DNA of 64,000 nt. Origin: Bacillus sp. es.036 (GTDB taxonomy: Bacteria; Bacillota; Bacilli; Bacillales; Guptibacillaceae). The stretch lies in NCBI RefSeq assembly GCF_002563635.1, contig NZ_PDIZ01000001.1:2604001-2668000 (forward strand). Direction: 5' to 3'. Numbering within the stretch: the stretch's first letter is position 1; each line of letters starts with the position of its first letter. Below are positions 1 through 6,990 of the stretch, piece after piece. The notes under the pieces were generated by a model. The model did not search any database. It worked only from the letters and a program-made list of their open reading frames with translations, and was not told where the DNA came from. The translations under genes and the position numbers were made by a program.

Positions 1-468
1 GGGATTTACATATGCAGTTTTACCTACTTGATTAAAAATGAGATTAGGGTCATTTTTAAACTCGACATTTTCTATATTTAAAATTTGATCTTTATATTTT
101 TCATAATTACCTGTACCACTTTGAACAACTTGTGATGATAAATTTCCATTACCATCATGCAGAATTGCACATCGTAAAGCGTATGCGTTTACTCCTGAAA
201 AAAAGACGTGTGTATGAAATTCAATATCTTCTGGTTTTAAAGGTGGTCTATTTATCCATTCTTCTAAGGTTTTAGCAATAAATCCCTTCCGACGACTGAG
301 CGTAGGTTGATACTCTTTAACATATTTGTTAAACCATGTTATATAATTTGTACTACCTCTTTTACCTTCTAAGGATGTACAAATATCAGGTAACGTACAA
401 GCACACATCACCGACAGAATCCAGTTTTTCTCTTCTATTCCAGATTCTAAAGCTTTAATTAAAGGCAT
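1..468 (-). CDS. Hypothetical protein, 3'-truncated by window edge
   Basis: An open frame runs from an ATG at 466-468 down to base 1 without a stop, giving 156 codons. The start follows a strong GAGGAG ribosome binding site (complement of 474-480). The product begins MPLIKALESGIEEKNW and contains HTHVFFSGVNAYALRC and a histidine/aspartate/glycine-rich HDGNGN stretch. I do not recognise a domain. No signal peptide or membrane segment is seen, so it is probably cytoplasmic. It is the first visible member of the minus-strand array, and its repeat, expected downstream, lies outside the window. Confidence 0.7.
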   Translation of the reverse strand, partial: MPLIKALESGIEEKNWILSVMCACTLPDICTSLEGKRGSTNYITWFNKYVKEYQPTLSRRKGFIAKTLEEWINRPPLKPEDIEFHTHVFFSGVNAYALRCAILHDGNGNLSSQVVQSGTGNYEKYKDQILNIENVEFKNDPNLIFNQVGKTAYVNP

Positions 469-649
469 GAAATGCTCCTCTAAGTTAATCTTCAATCACC
501 ACCCTGAAGTGTTGTATGTTATATTACATAACCTACTCTGGTTCAACATCGATTTTCAATTAGAACTAAGAAGCCAGTCATTTTGTTGTTTTAATAGCAT
601 ATCCTCCATAAGTTATCAAAACCCCAATGGACACTTAACTTTTACCCTA

Positions 650-689
650 TTAACTAACTGCTATTGAGCTAACCAGCCCCGTTAGTTAA
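650..689. repeat. Inverted repeat, 9-bp arms
   Basis: Arms TTAACTAAC and GTTAGTTAA are separated by 22 bases. It lies between two array units and is not followed by a T-run on either strand, so it is not a typical terminator. Confidence 0.4.
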
Positions 690-715
690 AAAGCGGTCGT
701 CTAGATAGAACAGGT

Positions 716-732
716 GTTTCGAGTTCACTGAA
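716..732 (-). repeat. Array repeat core, degenerate
   Basis: GTTTCGAGTTCACTGAA differs from the consensus GCTCCGAGTTTGTTGAA at five positions but sits where a core is expected, 17 nt past the stop of the peptidase gene. Confidence 0.4.
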
Positions 733-749
733 TAAATATTTAACTTATA

Positions 750-1574
750 TTAGTTGAATTCTTTTAAGATGGATTCAAAGTCATTAAGTATATAAGATTT
801 AATGATTAAACCAAGATTGTTTGGAATTCTTGATATTGCAATAGGTTTTTCCACAGTTGGAACATTAATAACCTTAACTTCCCCCGAAGCAGTATGTTGT
901 GGACCCGCATATAAAACTCCTAAAAGTTTTATTCTTGAACCAATGACCGTATTACCCTTTTTATCATTATAACTTGATGGATTATATAAAAAGACCGGAG
1001 AACCACTGGAGCCTGGGAAGCATGCTGCATCAATCATAAACTCTTGCTTTCCATTATAATTTAACCCTGGATGGGTAGCTGTAATTCCTCGTCTTATAAT
1101 TGGCATATTGTTTATTGCATCCCATATTCCATTTGGATAACCTACCATTACAATTTCTTCAATTGAGTTTAATTCTTTTAATTGATCATTATCCATTAGA
1201 AGTGATTTGTCGACTGGAATATAAAATGGCTTTATCCCTAGTTCTTCAAATTTATATAATATCTGAGCAATAGGAAAAATACATAAATCAATTTCTGAAT
1301 CAGGATGTTTTATCCAACTAGATTCAAAATTACTGATCACTACCTTATGATATCGTCCTTCAATAGGATCTCCGTTGTTATCTGCTAAATTAAAATGAAT
1401 AATACCATCTTTAGAATCTTCGATTACATGTTTATTGGTTACTATAACTGGAATATACCTTTCTCCTTCGTTCATTGCATAAAAGAAACCTGTCCCCGTA
1501 GATTTACCTTCATCTGAAGTACACTCAATCCTCACTGTACTGTAAGTTAATTTTTCCGATAATGATAACCCCAT
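750..1574 (-). CDS. Trypsin-like (S1/HtrA-fold) serine peptidase
   Basis: The 274-residue product has the triad of chymotrypsin-fold peptidases: His49 in TNKHVI, Asp96 in EIDLCIFP and Ser190 in FPGSSGSPVFLY (a GxSGxP nucleophile loop). There is no signal peptide, transmembrane segment or PDZ domain, so it should act in the cytoplasm as a single-domain protease, unlike the membrane-anchored HtrA/DegP proteins. The start ATG has a GGGGAG site upstream. It forms a one-gene array unit with a degenerate repeat core after its stop. Cytosolic trypsin-like proteases occur among accessory genes including defence effectors, but nothing here identifies its substrate. Confidence 0.85.
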   Translation of the reverse strand: MGLSLSEKLTYSTVRIECTSDEGKSTGTGFFYAMNEGERYIPVIVTNKHVIEDSKDGIIHFNLADNNGDPIEGRYHKVVISNFESSWIKHPDSEIDLCIFPIAQILYKFEELGIKPFYIPVDKSLLMDNDQLKELNSIEEIVMVGYPNGIWDAINNMPIIRRGITATHPGLNYNGKQEFMIDAACFPGSSGSPVFLYNPSSYNDKKGNTVIGSRIKLLGVLYAGPQHTASGEVKVINVPTVEKPIAISRIPNNLGLIIKSYILNDFESILKEFN

Positions 1575-1830
1575 AAACTCTCCCCTTCAAGTAAATATTT
1601 TTATGACTAATTGAACCGCGTATGCGTAACTTCTTGATTTAATCACCCTGCACGGATGTTTGAGCATCTGCCGAATTAATTTACTACATAACATGAATGC
1701 TGCATAAACCTCTAATACCAATTATTTCAAAACAATTCACATAACTCAATCTTTTATTTCAGATAAAAAGAGCCTATCTTATTAAAGATAAGCTCCGAGT
1801 TTGTGGAAGACTAGATTTCAAGACAAACTC
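1575..1830. other. Intergenic, array repeat and 5' leader
   Basis: Bases 1575-1713 form the AT-rich leader of the peptidase gene. The rest is the full-length array repeat 1714-1810. No further gene is seen. Confidence 0.5.
1714..1810 (-). repeat. Array repeat, full-length (about 97 nt)
   Basis: It runs from the AATACCAATTATTTCAAA end to core GCTCCGAGTTTGTGGAAGA at 1792-1810. The inner stem is AGCCTATCT / AGATAAGCT and the outer arm is CTCAATCTT. The core lies 20 nt from the stop codon of the next unit (1831). Confidence 0.85.
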
Positions 1831-2280
1831 CTACACTTTATGACTTTTAAAACTTTGGAATGCTTTCACAGCCTCGTTATTAGGATCTTTGCTTAAAATG
1901 AATGCACATACTTCTTTCAGTTCTTGATTTGAAATTAGTTTATTGGGAATTGAACCAAAGAATAATAACATCTCTCTATAAGCTAGATAATTAGGAGAAA
2001 GTTCTATTGCCCTTCTTGTATGGAATAATCCTGATTTGTATGCGCCTTTATAGTCTTTAAAAACATGACACATGAGGTTACAAGCTATACGATGTAACCT
2101 ACTATCTTCTTCACTGCTTAGAAGGTAATAAATGAATGTATAAACACTAATATCTTTTTCTTCAAATGCTATTACCATTATTTCATTTGCAAATTCATCC
2201 ATATCCATTTCGTGTTTAATAACCCTAGCTTCTTCAAAATCACCATTTGAAATAAGCTTGGCCAAGTTAGTTTTTTTCAA
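1831..2280 (-). CDS. Hypothetical protein (149 aa)
   Basis: The start is taken as the TTG at 2278-2280 because it follows an AAAGGGGGC site at the right distance; the longer frame reaching 2382 has no such site and its N-terminus reads through the upstream repeat region. The product begins MKKTNLAKLISNGDFEEARVI and is predicted helical, with a tetratricopeptide-like stretch near RRAIELSPNYLAYREM and SKDPNNEAVKAF. No membrane segment is seen. Function is unknown; it may be a helical-repeat adaptor. It is a single-gene array unit with its repeat core 20 nt downstream. Confidence 0.65.
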   Translation of the reverse strand: MKKTNLAKLISNGDFEEARVIKHEMDMDEFANEIMVIAFEEKDISVYTFIYYLLSSEEDSRLHRIACNLMCHVFKDYKGAYKSGLFHTRRAIELSPNYLAYREMLLFFGSIPNKLISNQELKEVCAFILSKDPNNEAVKAFQSFKSHKV

Positions 2281-2360
2281 AATAAGTAAGCCCCCTTTCC
2301 TAATAAACCTACGATATCCATCCAATTTAGTTTCATACAAGCTAATGTTTTGAAACTGAG

Positions 2361-2442
2361 TCTTCAACAATCTTTTCCCCATTCTTTATTAAAGAAAAGG
2401 CGACTATTCTTAATGAATAATCGCTCCGATTTAAAGGAAGAT
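2361..2442 (-). repeat. Array repeat with inverted partner
   Basis: The core GCTCCGATTTAAAGGAAGA begins at 2423. Its left side folds as GCGA-ctATT / AATaa-TCGC. A reversed core-like arm (TCTTCAACAATC) lies at 2361-2373, so the outer arms pair with each other as in a two-ended recombination hairpin. Confidence 0.7.
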
Positions 2443-2471
2443 CACGAATTTCCTTTGAAGGTATTGTCCGT

Positions 2472-2645
2472 CTAAGTTGAGTGCTTATTTCCTTTCTTAT
2501 TTCGTCCAAATAAAATAGCAATGAAGAGAAATCCGAACCCTACTATGTTCATAATGGTATTACCTAAATTGCCTATGTCATTAATTTTTAAACCGACTAG
2601 AAAACCACCAAACAAAATAAGTGGAATAACTATAAAAAAGCTCAA
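2472..2645 (-). CDS. Small two-helix membrane protein (57 aa)
   Basis: The gene starts with TTG at 2643-2645, preceded by GGAGG, and ends with TAG at 2472-2474. The protein starts MSFFIVIPLILFGGFLVGLK and has two hydrophobic helices (about residues 3-18 and 31-47) with a basic tail RNKKGNK. It is too short and TTG-initiated, so simple ORF calling on this strand would miss it; a longer open frame on the opposite strand here is its shadow. Array repeats flank it at 2423-2442 (downstream) and 2729-2748 (upstream). Function unknown. Confidence 0.7.
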   Translation of the reverse strand: MSFFIVIPLILFGGFLVGLKINDIGNLGNTIMNIVGFGFLFIAILFGRNKKGNKHST

Positions 2646-2728
2646 AATTATTCCTCCGAACCTATATAGTGCGTTTTACTTTCACTTACTTCTTAAAAGC
2701 CATAAGATACTATGATTATTACAGATTA

Positions 2729-2748
2729 GCTCCGAGTTTCTGTAAAAC
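2729..2748 (-). repeat. Array repeat core
   Basis: GCTCCGAGTTTCTGTAAAAC, preceded on the plus strand by ATTACAGATTA, a shortened remnant of the inner-stem right arm. Confidence 0.75.
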
Positions 2749-2833
2749 TTGATTTCAAGATATTCTTGTGTTGATATAAGTATTTCGAGCGCGAAAGCCA
2801 CTTTCCACTTTCCCTTAATTAAAGCTTTCGACT

Positions 2834-3472
2834 TTATAAGTAAGCCACGGCAGGGTCATCTCCAAGTTCTTCGATTTTAACGAAATTAAAACGAGCTTCT
2901 TGGCCTTTTCCTTGAGGACTACACGCATAAATGCCAGCTAAGATCTCTTCATCCACGGGATAGTCTAAATGTGCAATACGAATTTGATTCCAACTCTCTC
3001 CATCTCTTGAAAAATCAACATAACAGTTCTGACCGATTTTGGAGATCCTGTAATATAATTCGATGTCTTTGTCATCGACATATTGAGTGGACCAATCTGA
3101 ATATCCTCTATTGGTTACAACAGCCCCCAGCTTACTTGCCCCACCTGGTATGTATTCAATAGAAGTTTTGACCCACACGTCTTCCGAAAATCGTATCATT
3201 AAACCTGCCTGGTCATATTTATTATTCGGTAATGCATGGACCTTTGTTGTCATTCTAAAATTACTGTTTGTTTTTGCATATAAAAAATGCCCATTGTCAG
3301 CACGGAATCCATAATGTGTGTTCTGCCAATAATCGGTTTTCTCATCTGATATGAAAACTAGTTGAGAAGATTCCTTATCTAAGAACCACGTTTGCGGTTC
3401 ACAACGCCACTTAAGTAGATCACTGATGTTATCCCCAACAAAATTCTCTTTTACTATACACTTATTATCCAT
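2834..3472 (-). CDS. DUF1349 family protein
   Basis: The 212-residue product begins MDNKCIVKENFVGDNI. This start is chosen because GGAGG lies upstream at the right spacing; a frame extending to 3508 is probably untranslated leader. Features typical of the DUF1349 family (a concanavalin-like beta sandwich similar to carbohydrate-binding lectin/glucanase folds) are the AGLMIRFSEDVWVKTSIEY segment, DWSTQ and YVDFSRDGESW. It has no signal peptide and probably acts in the cytoplasm. Homologues are annotated as regulators of sugar-like metabolism, but the ligand here is unknown. Single-gene array unit. Confidence 0.85.
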   Translation of the reverse strand: MDNKCIVKENFVGDNISDLLKWRCEPQTWFLDKESSQLVFISDEKTDYWQNTHYGFRADNGHFLYAKTNSNFRMTTKVHALPNNKYDQAGLMIRFSEDVWVKTSIEYIPGGASKLGAVVTNRGYSDWSTQYVDDKDIELYYRISKIGQNCYVDFSRDGESWNQIRIAHLDYPVDEEILAGIYACSPQGKGQEARFNFVKIEELGDDPAVAYL

Positions 3473-3528
3473 GTTTTGACCTCCAATAATAATAGTAGAA
3501 CAAACCAATATTGAGTTATTAACTTTAA

Positions 3529-3548
3529 GCTCCGAGATAATAGAATAA
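3529..3548 (-). repeat. Array repeat core
   Basis: GCTCCGAGATAATAGAATAA lies only 8 nt beyond the stop codon of the GrpB-family gene. Confidence 0.75.
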
Positions 3549-3556
3549 CAAGAAAG

Positions 3557-4087
3557 TCATTCACCATTTGCTCTTTCTAAGATTTTTGTTATAAAGTCAG
3601 TTTTACCGTATGTATAATCAGCTCTGTCTTTCGCCCTATTAGCTAAGTTTCTTTTGATTCTGTCATACTCAGCTACTGCTTCTGGATCGCTCCGCAGATA
3701 GTCCCTAAAAGCTATGTGCCTTGCCAGCTCATTACTATCTTTGTTGCACACGTATAGATGATGGTCCATCCAATTTGTATTGTTTCCATCCCACGGAGTT
3801 AAAGTATCTTTTCTACCAAATGCTTCTCTTCCTTTAAAACTCCATTCTTCTTGGTGAAAGTAACCTATCTTTTCAAGACCTTTAATAACGGCAGGGACTA
3901 CTTCATAACTTTTCACCACTATATCGATGTCCAAAATTGGTTTCGCTCCAAGACCTTTTACAGCAGTGCTTCCAACATGCTCAACCTTTATTATCAAATC
4001 GGTCAGATTTATTTCGATCACTTGTTTCAATAACATAAATGTTTTTGACCATTGTTCGTCATGCTCATTAATCACAATTTCGGACAA
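3557..4087 (-). CDS. GrpB family protein (UPF0157)
   Basis: The 176-residue product contains VEHVGSTAVKGLGAKPILDI, the signature of the GrpB/UPF0157 family, which adopts a nucleotidyltransferase-like fold; the GSTAV and D-x-D (DIDIV) region matches its active-site loop. The start is the TTG at 4085-4087, preceded by GGAGG at 8-nt spacing; the frame extends to 4129 without a better site. Family members are common in mobile gene arrays and near acetyltransferases; the substrate is unknown. Cytoplasmic. Single-gene array unit, repeat core directly after the stop. Confidence 0.88.
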   Translation of the reverse strand: MSEIVINEHDEQWSKTFMLLKQVIEINLTDLIIKVEHVGSTAVKGLGAKPILDIDIVVKSYEVVPAVIKGLEKIGYFHQEEWSFKGREAFGRKDTLTPWDGNNTNWMDHHLYVCNKDSNELARHIAFRDYLRSDPEAVAEYDRIKRNLANRAKDRADYTYGKTDFITKILERANGE

Positions 4088-4168
4088 TATAACACCTCCA
4101 GATCTCTTGCTAGGTGAATAATTCAACATAGATTAATTGGAGTTCAATCCTCATGATCTTCCATTTTT

Positions 4169-4188
4169 GCTCCGAGATTGTGGAAGAT
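4169..4188 (-). repeat. Array repeat core
   Basis: GCTCCGAGATTGTGGAAGAT, a near-consensus short copy; the plus-strand left side lacks the long stem. Confidence 0.8.
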
Positions 4189-4234
4189 TGGTAATGAATA
4201 TTAAGCTACATCTAACTTGCATATATCCCATGAT

Positions 4235-5308
4235 TTAATTTATTTTTTTACCGTCTTTGCTTTTAACAACAATCTGATATTCATCTCCATTTACAACTTT
4301 CTTTATCTCTTTTGAGTTAATAAATGTGTTCATCTCATCTTCAATCTCATTTGCTAGCATTGAAGCATTAGGATTAGACTTATCGATTGAAGTGTCAACT
4401 GATAATGTATAAGGATCTGAATAGAATGTAAAACCAACTAATTCAACTTTAAGCTCTCTTTTTCCAATTAATCCTTCTGTTAAAGTGTCGATAACAGGAC
4501 TCCATCGTACTTGTGCTTCTTCTCTTATAGGATCAAATGTATAAACTTTTATTTTGAATTCACCTGATTCTTTTTCTTCTGCAACTTTCCTTACAAAATT
4601 CTTAATCTCTTCTATTCTTGTTTCAGAGACAGGGATTTCAAGTGATATAAACCTCTCTTTGTCATTAATTCGAACATCAGCTGATTGAACCTGATAGTTT
4701 TGCTCGTTTAGTTCACTCATGATTTTTTCGCTAAGACCCAGACTTCTCTTCTCATAATCATCGTACTTCTTTTGCATTTCTTCTGTAATGCCATCGTCGT
4801 ATGGCTCTTGTTCTACTTGAGGATTGGTCACTTCAACAGTGTATGCTCCAAGACCATGCGCATCTAAAATGCTATTACTTTTTTCAATAATATCTTTTTG
4901 GTTTTTTTGATAATATTCGTTAGTACCTTCTATTCCTACGTAAATGGTTTTTTCCCTAAAATTAATATTTGTTCCCTGACTAACTTTAAAGTTTTCTTCT
5001 TTTAGTTCATGGATCAGGAGATCTCCGATGGAATCGACACCGATGGAATCTTCCTTCTCCATCAATTCATTTAGAAACGGTATTTTAGAAACAACAGAAG
5101 CCATTGATGGTGAAACGAATGATAAACTGACAACTAAACCAAATAACAAGACTGCAGCACAGGATATATAGATAACTTTATAATTGATATAGGGTGTATT
5201 ATCACGTTCCCTAATCCTTTCTTTCACTCTTTCTCTAATTCTGTTTTCTCTTTCTAAAGAAAATTGCTCGTCAAATTCGATTTTCCCTTTTTGAACTTCA
5301 CGTTTCAT
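4235..5308 (-). CDS. Membrane-anchored anti-sigma-like protein (DUF4030-type), copy 1
   Basis: A 357-residue protein with a charged cytoplasmic N-terminus (about 1-42, rich in RER repeats), one transmembrane helix (about 44-66, VIYISCAAVLLFGLVV) and a large extracytoplasmic domain built of repeated units with N-terminal beta-strand/helix signatures. It overlaps the sigma gene by 11 bases (stop 5298, start 5308), indicating translational coupling. The topology is that of an anti-sigma factor, with the N-terminal part binding sigma and the outer part sensing. I recall the family as DUF4030. The start ATG has AGGAGG upstream. Two paralogues follow at 6991 and 8808. Confidence 0.75.
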   Translation of the reverse strand: MKREVQKGKIEFDEQFSLERENRIRERVKERIRERDNTPYINYKVIYISCAAVLLFGLVVSLSFVSPSMASVVSKIPFLNELMEKEDSIGVDSIGDLLIHELKEENFKVSQGTNINFREKTIYVGIEGTNEYYQKNQKDIIEKSNSILDAHGLGAYTVEVTNPQVEQEPYDDGITEEMQKKYDDYEKRSLGLSEKIMSELNEQNYQVQSADVRINDKERFISLEIPVSETRIEEIKNFVRKVAEEKESGEFKIKVYTFDPIREEAQVRWSPVIDTLTEGLIGKRELKVELVGFTFYSDPYTLSVDTSIDKSNPNASMLANEIEDEMNTFINSKEIKKVVNGDEYQIVVKSKDGKKIN

Positions 5309-5867
5309 AGTTGCCTCCTTCCAAACCACTAATTTTTTCTTTTAAAAGAAGTCTCCCCCGAGATAATCTCGTTTTAACTGTATTCCTATTCAGTTTTAAA
5401 GCTAGCGCTATTTCTTCTGTATTGAAATCTTGAAAATAAAAAAGGATAATAACTTCTCGATATTTTGGCTGAAGAGACAGAACGATGTCCATCACACTTT
5501 GTCTATTCTCTTTCTCAAGAAACTCATCTTCTGAACTTTTCCTTTTAACAAGCACCTCCATAAGATGAGAGGGGGAATGAAATAAATTATTTTTTCGTTT
5601 TCTCAAAAAATCTTTTGAAGTATTTACTGTGATACGAGAAATCCAAGTTTTTATTGATGATTCTTTTCTAAATTTATGTAGGTTTTTGTAACACTTATAA
5701 AAAACTTCTTGGGCTATATCCTCGGCTAAAGAATGATCTTTCACATATGAATAAGCTAGAAGAAACACTTGTCTTGAATGTTCTTTAATCAACAAATCAA
5801 TCTCCGTTTCACTAGCTGTTTCATCGTCAAATCCTTCCCTATCAAATAATGAATCTCTATTTTTCAC
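5298..5867 (-). CDS. ECF RNA polymerase sigma factor, module 1
   Basis: A 189-residue sigma-70 of the extracytoplasmic function group. Region 2 spans about residues 24-92 with the core motif LAEDIAQEVFYKCYKN and the DNA-melting segment TWISRITVNTSKDFLR. Region 4 spans about 128-180 with PKYREVIILFYFQDFNTEE and the helix-turn-helix ending RNTVKTRLSRGRLLLK. It should direct RNA polymerase to stress promoters when its partner at 4235 releases it. A likely autoregulatory promoter (GAAAC/GTCTA) lies at 5899-5932. A strong AAGGAGG site precedes the ATG. Confidence 0.93.
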   Translation of the reverse strand: MKNRDSLFDREGFDDETASETEIDLLIKEHSRQVFLLAYSYVKDHSLAEDIAQEVFYKCYKNLHKFRKESSIKTWISRITVNTSKDFLRKRKNNLFHSPSHLMEVLVKRKSSEDEFLEKENRQSVMDIVLSLQPKYREVIILFYFQDFNTEEIALALKLNRNTVKTRLSRGRLLLKEKISGLEGGNYET

Positions 5868-5898
5868 TTTTCAACCTCCTTTCAACCTTCATCCTGCA

Positions 5899-5932
5899 CC
5901 TTATAGACTATACATTTATCAAAGCAGTTTCA
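5899..5932 (-). promoter_or_regulatory. Candidate ECF promoter of sigma module 1
   Basis: On the minus strand TGAAAC (complement of 5927-5932) is followed 18 nt later by GTCTATAAG (5899-5907). The GTCTA -10-like element is shared by all five sigma modules in the window. Confidence 0.45.
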
Positions 5933-5997
5933 TTTTCTTAAATATTTTTAATAAAGTAATATGACTTTAATTCAAGGACTAATTTACAAACCTCACA

Positions 5998-6031
5998 CAA
6001 AAAAGCTCGGAGTTCAATAACTCTGAGCTTA
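5998..6031 (-). terminator. Intrinsic terminator
   Basis: Minus-strand hairpin AAGCTCAGAGTT-ATTG-AACTCCGAGCTT followed by a T-run (complement of 5998-6005). It lies after the 38-residue gene and its repeat and insulates the sigma operon. Confidence 0.8.
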
Positions 6032-6084
6032 TCTGAAAATTGCTTGAGCTTATTTAATTTAGTTGCCTACTTAATTACGCAATT

Positions 6085-6103
6085 GCTCCGATTTTGTGGA
6101 AGA
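6085..6103 (-). repeat. Array repeat core
   Basis: GCTCCGATTTTGTGGAAGA, of the GAT subtype lacking the G after CCGA. Confidence 0.75.
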
Positions 6104-6127
6104 AGTAAAACAAAACTTCTTCTTCCA

Positions 6128-6244
6128 CTACTCTGTTAGACCGAACCCCATAATATGATCAGTATAAAGAGCATAACTATCATACTCAATGACATTGTCA
6201 GGGTTAGCAGGGTTTAATTCATGACCTGTAAATTCAACTTTCAA
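6128..6244 (-). CDS. Small hypothetical protein (38 aa)
   Basis: It starts with TTG at 6242-6244, preceded by GGAGG at 8-nt spacing, and stops with TAG at 6128-6130. The product begins MKVEFTGHELNPANPDNV, is acidic and soluble, and has no recognised domain. It fills the space between two array repeats (6085 and 6349) and so is a complete single-gene unit. It is too short for normal ORF calling. Confidence 0.6.
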   Translation of the reverse strand: MKVEFTGHELNPANPDNVIEYDSYALYTDHIMGFGLTE

Positions 6245-6273
6245 AATACATTCCTCCATTTATTTATTCTTCC

Positions 6274-6368
6274 AATACCAATTATTTCAAAATAGTTCTG
6301 AAAAATCCATCTCTTATACAAAAAAAGAACATATCTATTTTGAGATATGCTCCGAGATACTGGAAGAT
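6274..6368 (-). repeat. Array repeat, full-length
   Basis: Begins with AATACCAATTATTTCAAA and ends with core GCTCCGAGATACTGGAAGAT (6349-6368). The inner stem is GAACATATCT / AGATATGCTC. Confidence 0.85.
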
Positions 6369-6497
6369 GGTAAATTTCGTACAAAAACTTATGATACACT
6401 TAGATTAAGTAAGTTCAATATCTAACATTTCTTTTATCCTTGAACGGAAGGATTAGGGGAGTTTGACTGGGAAATTCTTAAATAAAGGTGGACTTTT

Positions 6498-6614
6498 ATG
6501 CTTTGGCTTATGTTAATAGTTATATTTCTGCCTTTTATAGCAAGACGGATAGAAAGGCATTTTCAACGATTAAAAAAAGAAAAAAATGAAATGAAGGATA
6601 TCTTCAGTGATTGA
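6498..6614 (+). CDS. Small membrane protein (38 aa), reversed orientation
   Basis: A plus-strand frame runs from ATG 6498-6500 (AAAGGTGG upstream) to TGA at 6612-6614. The product begins MLWLMLIVIFLPFIARRIE, one N-terminal membrane helix followed by a basic, probably helical tail RLKKEKNEMKDIF. A strong terminator follows at 6677-6708. It is the only gene in the array pointing toward higher coordinates, occupying the interval between repeats 6349 and 6779. Function unknown. Confidence 0.6.
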   Translation: MLWLMLIVIFLPFIARRIERHFQRLKKEKNEMKDIFSD

Positions 6615-6676
6615 GAGAAAATGATATCCAACTTTATTAACCTATTGCTTTAGTTAACAAGCAAAATATACCACAG

Positions 6677-6710
6677 AGGAACTTCCACAAAACTGGAAGT
6701 TCCTATTTTT
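6677..6710 (+). terminator. Intrinsic terminator of the reversed unit
   Basis: AGGAACTTCC-loop-GGAAGTTCCT (6677-6686 / 6695-6704) followed by ATTTTTT on the plus strand. Confidence 0.85.
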
Positions 6711-6744
6711 TGTGAAGTATCACATTAAACTTTAACATAGCCAT

Positions 6745-6797
6745 TTAATTAAAAAGAAGCCTATGTTATTAAAGATAAGCTCCGAGATTGTTGAATA
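6745..6797 (-). repeat. Array repeat, inner stem plus core
   Basis: AGAAGCCTATGTTATT...AAAGATAAGCT followed by core GCTCCGAGATTGTTGAATA (6779-6797); the AATACC end is absent. Confidence 0.8.
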
Positions 6798-6850
6798 CTT
6801 ACTGAGCTGCAAGAGCGAGCTATTAACTTCAATAAACAGTCGCCCCCCTT

Positions 6851-6890
6851 AATACCAATTATTTCAAACCGAAACCATTTACTCAACCTT
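6851..6890 (-). repeat. Half array repeat (outer end only)
   Basis: AATACCAATTATTTCAAA followed by a CTCAACC segment, as in the left half of full-length copies, but there is no GCTCCGA core; a conventional terminator follows at 6908. Confidence 0.7.
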
Positions 6891-6907
6891 TAACCTTTTA
6901 AAAAATA

Positions 6908-6943
6908 GGAAAAGACGTAATTCCTTTCTAAGGATTTACGTCT
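6908..6943 (-). terminator. Intrinsic terminator of sigma module 2
   Basis: Minus-strand hairpin AGACGTAAATCC / GGAATTACGTCT followed by TTTT, 47 nt after the stop at 6991. Confidence 0.75.
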
Positions 6944-6990
6944 GATAAGTAAATAGTGTTTTTCAAGTTTGTGATCTTTCTTCTTAAAAA

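Larger units (their letters stand above)
469..749. other. Intergenic stretch with inverted repeat
   Basis: No convincing gene lies here on either strand. It holds an inverted repeat with 9-bp arms (TTAACTAAC at 650-658, GTTAGTTAA at 681-689) and, next to the peptidase stop codon, a degenerate copy of the array core at 716-732. Confidence 0.5.

Noticed and set aside
467-667. Plus-strand frame of 66 codons
   Set aside because: No ribosome binding site, starts in the leader of the partial minus-strand gene and crosses an inverted repeat; composition not protein-like.
1714-1731. TTTGAAATAATTGG considered as a -35 promoter element
   Set aside because: No consistent -10 lies 16-18 nt downstream across copies, and in one copy it would overlap the ribosome binding site.
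1714-1810. Repeat considered as only an intrinsic terminator
   Set aside because: Many short copies lack the stem or T-run yet keep GCTCCGA and GAA, and ordinary terminators occur separately at 5998, 6908, 8724 and 24845. A dual role is not excluded.
2521-2715. Plus-strand frame of 64 codons
   Set aside because: It is the shadow of the TTG-initiated membrane-protein gene 2472-2645, which has GGAGG and hydrophobic helices.
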